Source of the DNA: Vombatus ursinus
Lineage: Eukaryota > Chordata > Mammalia > Diprotodontia > Vombatidae
Direction of reading: 5' to 3'
Length of the DNA: 64,000 nucleotides
NCBI RefSeq assembly: GCF_900497805.2
Contig: NW_020954569.1
Span: forward strand, 26,115,439-26,179,438
Under the pieces are notes generated by a model, which worked only from the letters and a program-made list of their open reading frames with translations, was not told the origin of the DNA and did not search any database. Below are positions 57,313 through 64,000 of this stretch, in pieces. Positions within the stretch are counted from its first letter, which is position 1. The number at the start of each line of letters is the position of its first letter. The translations under genes and the position numbers were made by a program.

Positions 57313-57511
57313 GGCCTGGAGTCAGGAAGACCTGATTTCAAACTTGGCTTTAGACACTTATCAGCTGTGTGAATCCGGTCAAGTCACTTAACCTGTTTGC
57401 CTTAGTCCACTGGTGAAAGAAATGGAAAGCCATTCCTGTATATTTGCCAAGAAAACAACATAAAGGGATCACAAAGAGTCAGACATGACTAAATGACTGA
57501 ACAACAAGAAA
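57281..57511 (+). repeat. composite SINE with RTE tail (RTESINE-like)
   Basis: Head as in the duplication, then 'ggcctggagtcaggaagacc', 'ggaaagccattcctgtatat', and the RTE tail 'gatcacaaagagtcagacat' with 'actgaacaacaag'. Confidence 0.85.
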
Positions 57512-58335
57512 AGTATGCATTTGATACAACTCCAACCAGTTTGATTTGAACAAGCTGCTAATGTTTAAAAAAATGGTAAATAGATAAAAGAACAGACATT
57601 GAAGTAAACCATAAACATCTCCTAATCAGTTTGGGAGTCTGGAAAACCATTCAAGCAATACATACTTGATCTACTTGCCAAATGGGGAGATTTGGCTACC
57701 AAAGGCAACACCAGTATAGGATATAAATTTGTAAGTAGTATCTTATAAATAAGAATGGTGGAAGATAATGCAGAACAATATCTCATAAAATAGAGAAAAG
57801 CAACAGAGGGAAAACTAACATTTAAAAAATTGGGGTAAGTCACCCAACTAAACCAGAGCATCCAGAGGGCATTCAGTGATGAAATCTGAAGTACCACATG
57901 CAGACCAAAAAATGAAAAAGTTCATAAAAATGATGTAAGTTTTATATATCAAACTCTTTTCTTCATCAATAGAAGTGATACCTTGACAATTCAATATTAG
58001 AATCTAATATCACAATCCCTGATGTATTGCAAGAAAAAGTGGAAACTTGCACTAAAGAAAACAAAGATGGGAAGGGTGGCTATAAAAGACCAAACTGAAT
58101 AGCAAGATAGCTGGGGAAGGAGAGAAAAGAGGATAAAAAAGTGCATAGAAAAAAATCTTATACCCCATTAGCTACCCTCCCCCCCAAAAAAACAGGAAAA
58201 TATCAATAATTTCTAGCCTTTTTTATTTCATTCTAGTCTCTGCAAAATTTTTGTGACATAATTTGTACATGTATAAAAGGAATCCTTGATGAAGAGAAAA
58301 TCATTTGCAAAAACCTATCTGTCCAATAATTAATT
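57512..58335. other. unassigned sequence
   Basis: No gene or repeat recognised. Confidence 0.35.
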
Positions 58336-58339
58336 GAAA

Positions 58340-58924
58340 GATGTAGGTTATAGAAGATTCGACTGTGGTTTTCTTTTATTAAAAGTTTTTAAAAATTCAA
58401 GAGCAAAACACTACCTAAAAGTCTTTGCTACAACAAAATTTCTTTGATGCATGTCAAAATCAACCAAAGTTCCTTGAAAGATATAATACAGATAATTTTG
58501 CTTGATACCTCATTGATTAATTGCATCAAGTGAGGCATAAAACAGGAAAACATGAAAAACAACTGTTTCCCACTGTCTTAAGTTACCCAAACATAGATGA
58601 AGCTGATGAATGGTTTTCTATATGTGTTCAGATCCTCCATATGCTCTGTTTGTAGATGACTTTATGTTAACTCATCAAGTCTGAGAAAATTCAGAGAGAT
58701 CAATAATCTATTCTAAATGAGAACCATAAGCTATAACCACAATGCCTACAATAAAATGTCTTTGACACATATGTCAAAATTATCTATGATTTTTTGAAAG
58801 ATATAATAAAGACAATTATGTTTGACATCTCTTTTGTTAATTACATCAAGTGACGTATAAAACAGGAAAACATTTGATAATTAAGGGTGTTTTCCACTAT
58901 CAAGGGAGATAATCAATAATCAAT
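58340..58924 (+). mobile_element. old RTE-like LINE, left part, with internal duplication
   Basis: Broken frames resemble RT of an RTE-type LINE: 'SSLKDI' and 'IKRGIKQENM' (for RGIKQGD) near 58470-58550 and 'SSICSVCR' (for P-Y-A-LFADD) near 58630. A unit of about 315 bp starting at about 58430 begins again at about 58745 ('gaaagatataataaagacaa' against 'gaaagatataatacagataa'). The second unit is cut by family R at 58925. Confidence 0.55.
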
Positions 58925-59335
58925 TAATCAATTAACATTTATTAAGTGCTTACCGTGCAAGGTACTATGCAAGTGCTGAGGATAAAAAAGAGGCAAAAGA
59001 CAGTCTCTGGCTTGAGAATCTTGTAATCTAATGAGGCATTCAACAAGTAAATAAATACATACAAAGTAAGCTCTATACAGAATAAATGAGAATAATTAAG
59101 AGGTAAGACACTAAAATTAAGAGAGGTCAGGGAAGGCTTGCTGTAGAAGGTAAGATTTTTGTTGGGACTTAAAGGTCAGTAGTCAGAGAGAAGGGAGAGC
59201 ACTCCAAGCATGGGAAGACAGCCAGGGAAAATACCCAGAGACAAGAAATAGAGTGTCTTATTCGTGGAATAGCCAATAAGCCAGTATCATTGGATCAAAG
59301 AGTATTTGTTGGGAAATAAGGTGTAAGAAAACTGG
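58925..59335 (+). repeat. repeat family R, left part
   Basis: 'catttattaagtgcttaccg', 'ggcaaaagacagtctctgg', 'gtcagggaaggcttgctgt', 'ttcgtggaatagccaataag' follow the same order as 15.83-16.2 kb. Confidence 0.75.
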
Positions 59336-60561
59336 AAAAAGAGTAATCTAGTGTTTGATAAACCCAAAGACCCCAGTTTCTTTGATAAGAACTCACTATT
59401 TGACAAAAACTACTAGGAAAACTGCAAAACAGTGTGACTCAAATGAGGTATAGACCAACATCTTACACCATATATTAAGATAAGGTCAAAATGAGTACAT
59501 GATTTAGACATAAAAAGTGATACCATAAGCAAACTAAGAGAGCAAGGAATAGTTTACCTGTCAGATCTATGGAGAAGGGAAGAATTTATCACCAAATAAC
59601 AGGTAGAGAGCATTATGAGATATAAAATGGATAACTTTGATTATATTAAATTAAAAAAAGATTTTGCACAAACAAAACCAGGGCAATCAAGATTAGAAGG
59701 AGAGCAGAAAACTAGGAAATAATTTTTTACAGTCAGTGTCTCTGATAAAGGCCTCATTTCTAAAATATAGATAGAACTGAGTCAAATCTGTAAGAATACA
59801 AATCATTCACAGATTGATGAATAGATATGAACAGGTAGTTTTCAGATGATATGATTAAGGATGTGAATAGGCAGTTTTCAGATGAAGAAATCAAAACTAT
59901 CTATAATCATATTAAAAATGCTCTAAATCACTATTGATTAGAGAAACACAAATTAAAACAACTCTGAGTACAAAAATATTTATAGCTGCTCTTTATGTGG
60001 TGGCAAAGGATTGGAAATCAAGGGGATGCCCATGAATTGGGAAATGGCTGAACAAGTTGCACTATATAGATGTGATGTAATACTATTGTGCTATAAGGAT
60101 TGGTTTGCAGGAGGATTTCAGAATAACCTAGAAAGACTTTCATGCATTGATGCAGAGTGAAGTGAGCAGAACCAGGGCAACATTGTAAACCATATCACCA
60201 ACATTGTATGATGATCAGCTATGATAGACTTAGCTCTTCTCAGCAATACAATGATCCAAGACAAGTCCAGAAGACTCATGATGGGAAATGCTATCCACTT
60301 CCAGAGAAAGAGCTGATGGAGTCTGAACATAGATCTAAGCATACTATTTTCACTTAATTTTTTATGTTTTTTTATTTTGTTTTGTTTCTTCTTTCATAAC
60401 ATATGTTTACATGATTGCACATGTATAACCTATGTCAAAAATCTTAGAGAGGGGTGAGGGGAGAGAGGGAGGGAGAAAATTTGAAACTCAAAATTTCATT
60501 TAAAAAATGAAAGTGAAAAATAAATAAATAAATGAGAACATGAGAACCAAAAAAAAAAAAA
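59336..60561 (+). mobile_element. L1 3' part inserted in family R
   Basis: L1 ORF2 C-terminal region and 3' UTR: 'gatttagacataaaaagtga', 'ggcctcatttctaaaatata', 'cagaaccagggcaacattg'. A deletion around 59965 removes part of ORF2. A small duplication (about 42 bp) lies at 59820-59890. An A-run ends it at about 60560. R sequence 'actggaaa...ggtagg' reads on across it. Confidence 0.88.
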
Positions 60562-61738
60562 GACTAGAAAGGTAGGTGAAGATTAGATTATGAAAATATT
60601 TGAATGCTAAACATAGCATTTTTTATTTGTTCTTGGAGGCAAGAGGGAGCCACTGGAGTTTATTGAATAGGGGAATGACATGATCACACTTGGCTGAATG
60701 GAGAATCAATTGGAGTGGGGGGGGGGGATCTTGAGACAGACAGATTCACCAACAGGCTACTGCAATAATTTAGGTATGAGGTGATGAAAGCCTGCACTAG
60801 AGTGCTAGCTAGTGTCAGAGGAAAGAATGAGGTGTATTTGGAGAGACGTAAAGGTGAAATCAGCAAACCTTGACAATAGCTTAGACATGGAGGGTGAGAG
60901 ATTAGTGAGAAATCTAGGACAACTCCTAGGTGATGAACCTGAGGAACTGAGAGGATGGTGTTGCCCTCAGCAGGAAAAAATTTTTGGAAAAAGATAATGA
61001 GTTCCATTTTGGACACATTGAATTTAAGATACCTACTAGCTAGATAGCTCGGGATGTCGGAAAGGCAGTTGTTGGAGATGTAAGACTGGATATCAGCAGA
61101 GAGGTTGGAATATGATAGGTAACAGAGAAGTGGATGAGATCACAAAGTGAAACAGAATAAAGGTAAAAGAGAAGAGAGTCCGGGACAGAACCTTGCAAGA
61201 TCTTCTTTGGTTAAAGGATATGATCTGAAAGAGAATCCAGTAAAGCAGACAGAATGGTCAAATAGGTAGAAGAACCAGAAGAGAGTGGTGTCCCAAAAAC
61301 CTAGAGAGAAGAGTTTGAAAGGAGGAAAGTTTTGGTGAGGAAAATGAGGATTGAGAAAAGGCATTGGATTTGGCAACTGAGATCATTAATAACTTTGGAG
61401 AGAATAGTTTCAGTGGAATGATAAGGTTGGAAGCCACTTTGGAAGGAGTTAAGAAGAGAATGAGGGGACAGAAAATGGAGACAATAAGGGGCAAAAGAGA
61501 AATAGTACAATAGCAGGGAGAGAAGGATCAAATGAACTTGTTTTGTTTTGTTTTTTCAGGATAGAGAGACATGGGTGCATTTCTGGCAGTAGGAAATGAG
61601 CCAGTAGACAGGGAGAGGTTGAAAATAAGTGAAAGAGCATAAATGACAGAGGAGGCAATCTGTTGGAGGAGACAGGATGAAATGTGATTACTTGAACAAG
61701 TAGAGATGACCTACGTAAAGGCCAAACTAAAGAAAGAT
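60562..61738 (+). repeat. repeat family R, right part
   Basis: Continues from 59335: 'ggcaagagggagccactgg', 'gagttccattttggacac', 'gatgagatcacaaagtg', 'gtggtgtcccaaaaacctag', 'agtttcagtggaatgataag'. It ends near 61738, where the RTE-like LINE resumes. Confidence 0.75.
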
Positions 61739-62400
61739 TTCCTATATGTGTTGGGTCCTCCATATGCTACATTTGTAGATAATTTTGTGTTAACTTCATT
61801 GTGACTGAGAAAATTCAGAACTTCCTAAATAAAATCCCCAATCATTCAGAAGAGATCAGCCTAGTTATCCACAGAGGAAATAAATAGCAAATGAATGAAG
61901 AAAATTTGAAGACCTTAAAATAAACAATGACCCATAAAGCCAAATTCAGTCAGGTTCCTGTTTTTGTGAGGCCTAGCTGAGAATGGTTTTTAAATTTTTA
62001 AATAAAGCCATTTTGTTAAAAATGTAAAAATGATTTTTAGCTTGCTGGCCATACAAAAACAGGATGTTGCCTGATTGACCCCCTGGGTTATAGTTTGAAG
62101 ACCTCTAGACTATGATATGTAATTGGATTAACAACCTATCGAGATGATCTGTCAGTATACACAAGAGACAACAAACTGGAACCAGAATTGAAATAGGAGG
62201 TAGAACTCTGGCTTTTGGCAAATTGTTCAATGTTTCCAATAACCCCACACTTCTCCATAAAACAAAGGCCTTCATTTTTAACATCAATGTTCTTCCAGTG
62301 CTATTATATGGTGAGTCATTGAATGCCAGATTCTCTAAATAATTAAAGCTGTGCATCACCCAAAGGGCACTGGAGAGATAAAAGGTAAACTTTCATAGAG
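61739..62400 (+). mobile_element. old RTE-like LINE, right part
   Basis: 'cctccatatgctacatttg' repeats the block at 58630, showing where R split the duplicated unit. After a hAT insertion the LINE goes on with 'NKLEPELK' and, in another frame, a degraded 'FNINVLPVLLYG' and 'LCITQRALER' (62270-62380), which are RT thumb and post-RT motifs of RTE-type elements. Confidence 0.55.
61932..62107. mobile_element. Charlie-like hAT MITE
   Basis: 'ggttcctgtttttgtgaggc' / 'gccatacaaaaacaggatg' and 'tgagaatggtttttaa' / 'aaaatgatttttagctt' are inverted complements. The right end 'atagtttgaagacctct' is the usual Charlie-type terminus. It lies inside the RTE-like LINE. Confidence 0.7.
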
Positions 62401-62435
62401 TGTCAGAGGCAATTCATTTTGAGAAAGTTTTATTT

Positions 62436-62578
62436 AGTATCAGATACTTCACTAAGCAATATGGATAGAAATGCAAAAAAAAAAAAAAAAAATTCCTGCC
62501 CTCAAGAAACTTTTGTTCTTTTAAGGGGAATGACATATACACAGATAAACTCAGTGCTATCATGACCAAGCTTTCTTA
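62436..62578 (+). repeat. repeat family R, short 5' fragment with A-run
   Basis: 'ttcctgccctcaagaaactt' and 'aaggggaatgacatatac' match the beginning of R. An 18-A run lies at about 62475-62492. Confidence 0.5.
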
Positions 62579-64000
62579 AGGTATCACAAAAATGAGTATT
62601 CTAAAAAAGGATAAATGATCTGGGGCAGGTATTTCACACAATTACCCTCCTTCACCTGTTGTAGAGACTGATCTTGGGCCTAGGGTCTGATTTTGACTAA
62701 CAATCCTGTCCTACTCTTTGGATTATGTGGAAAGAAGAGAAGAGCAGAAGCCATTCAAGGGTCAAAGGAAAGATACATAAGTGACACAGGGGAGAAGCTT
62801 CCATGGCATCAGCAACACTGAACTGAACTGAGGCTGTACGGGTAAATCACACATAAAGAGTATCATGGCAGATCTTTCTGCTAAAATATATTTGGACTAT
62901 AGACAGAGCTTATTAATTTTTTACTTCTTCCCTCTTTCTCTTTCCCTTCTGAGAAAGTGATTCTACATCTCTGAATATGATGTTTTTCCAGGATTTGGAA
63001 GGCTTTAATCCTTTTTTCTTGTCTGTTTACCCATTTTATATTTAAAAGTTTACTTTGTCTCGTAAGCTGAAAAATAGGATAAAAGTTTTAACTTTTCAAC
63101 TAGGTTGATTAATCTTGTGTGTTATGATTAGACTACAGTGTGAGAAGGGGCAACTGGGAAGAACTCCCAGGAGTGGAGACAAATAGATGTAAAACTCAGG
63201 TTTCAAATCCCAGAGCAGGGTCTCTGGCTGGAACTGGAGTAAGGAAAGTGTATTATTTATTCATTTTTACATACTTTCAGGTAAAAGATGATCCTTTTAT
63301 TAATATTTCTCTGGGGATACTAACCAGAAGCAATGTCTTTGAGCAATGATCAGCTAGGCTAGAACTGAGACAGGTATTTTACATTTTCCCTTGGGCTAGG
63401 TTGAAAGGAAAGCAATTCATCATGTTTGTGGGGTACTGCGGGAGTGGCTAGAAAGAAAGCCATTTACCCAAAGGAGAGAAGTCCACACCACCAACAAGGT
63501 TACAGCAAGTAAAAGTCACTGACATCTTTCTAAGTCATTCAGGATACTGAGAATATATCTGGGAAGGTATTTTCAATTAAAAAAACACTTTGTTTTGTTT
63601 TTCCCTTTTCTGCTTTTAGAATTTAGAGTATTATTTTATTTCTTTTTCCAAATTTTAAGGAGGGTTATCTAACATTATTACCACAAATATTGAAGATACT
63701 TTCACTCTGAAATCTTTATTTTTAATTTTTTTGTCTTATTTTATTTTTTCCTTTTCTGCTTTTTGGTTTTGAGCCAAATGCAGATCACCTTTTCTATCTC
63801 TTGGTATTTTTTGAAAGGATTGTTTCTGTGGATTTTATCATTAATAATCATTTTTAAAGGTATTCCTATTCCTTTCTCACTGAGCTTTTGTAGCCTGCTT
63901 TTAAAATTCTGTTTTATTCTTGTATTCTGTTTGTTTTGCATTTTTGTTTTCTAGCTACCCACAGCTATTTCCCCAGTATCTCACTCAATCTGCTACATTC
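62579..64000. other. unassigned sequence to the window end
   Basis: No gene or named repeat recognised. A Lys-rich minus-strand frame at 63941-63741 is A/T-driven and probably accidental. Confidence 0.35.

Overview
The window reads as intergenic (or deep intronic) DNA of a marsupial. It is AT-rich and packed with LINEs and SINEs of marsupial type. The commonest young SINE has the head 'gcagctaggtggtgcagtgg', ends '...aagtcacttaacccc' and carries a short A-rich tail. I know this form from Australian marsupials (WSINE-like) rather than from the American opossum, so an australidelphian host is my inference. I found no host gene with a convincing exon-intron structure. Nearly all the longer open frames are pieces of transposons or retrocopies.

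Layout. 1-8 kb: old MIR/L2 pieces, a palindromic hAT element and a minus-strand RT fragment. 8.8-10.1 kb: an L1 3' end whose tail received a NOP10 mRNA retrocopy, with a perfect 12-bp target duplication and an open 64-codon frame. 10-15 kb: MIR-type SINEs, a mariner-like MITE and a Tigger-like piece. 15-21 kb: a CR1/L3-type LINE interrupted by an old repeat that I call family R, followed by decayed L1 and a second R copy containing a SINE. 22.3-25.1 kb: a minus-strand L1-derived element with ORF1 but no ORF2 (HAL1-like). 25.3-31.6 kb: mostly low-repeat sequence. 31.6-32.3 kb: a retroviral solo-LTR candidate. 32.4-34 kb: an L1 nested in an L1. 38.8-40.2 kb: a BovB-type RTE LINE. 41-49.3 kb: an internally deleted L1 with an unidentified interior block and a 2.76-kb hAT (Buster-like) transposon in its ORF2. 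49.35-54.66 kb: a long 5'-truncated L1 hit by a chimeric cathepsin K retrocopy and two SINEs. 58.3-62.4 kb: an old RTE LINE holding a tandem duplication, an R copy, an L1 inside that R copy, and a Charlie-like hAT. 62.6-64 kb: unassigned.

The elements work together as machinery and passengers. L1 supplies the retrotransposition activity whose marks (poly(A), 12-17 bp target duplications) flank the NOP10 and CTSK retrocopies and the WSINE-like SINEs. The BovB/RTE LINE shares its 3' tail with two composite SINEs here, so it is their likely partner. The nesting gives a relative order of insertion. I found no new defence, metabolic or signalling system. The most unusual objects are the three-part chimeric CTSK retrocopy, the open NOP10 retrocopy and the unnamed R repeat family. 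Family names rest on remembered consensus sequences, not on a search.
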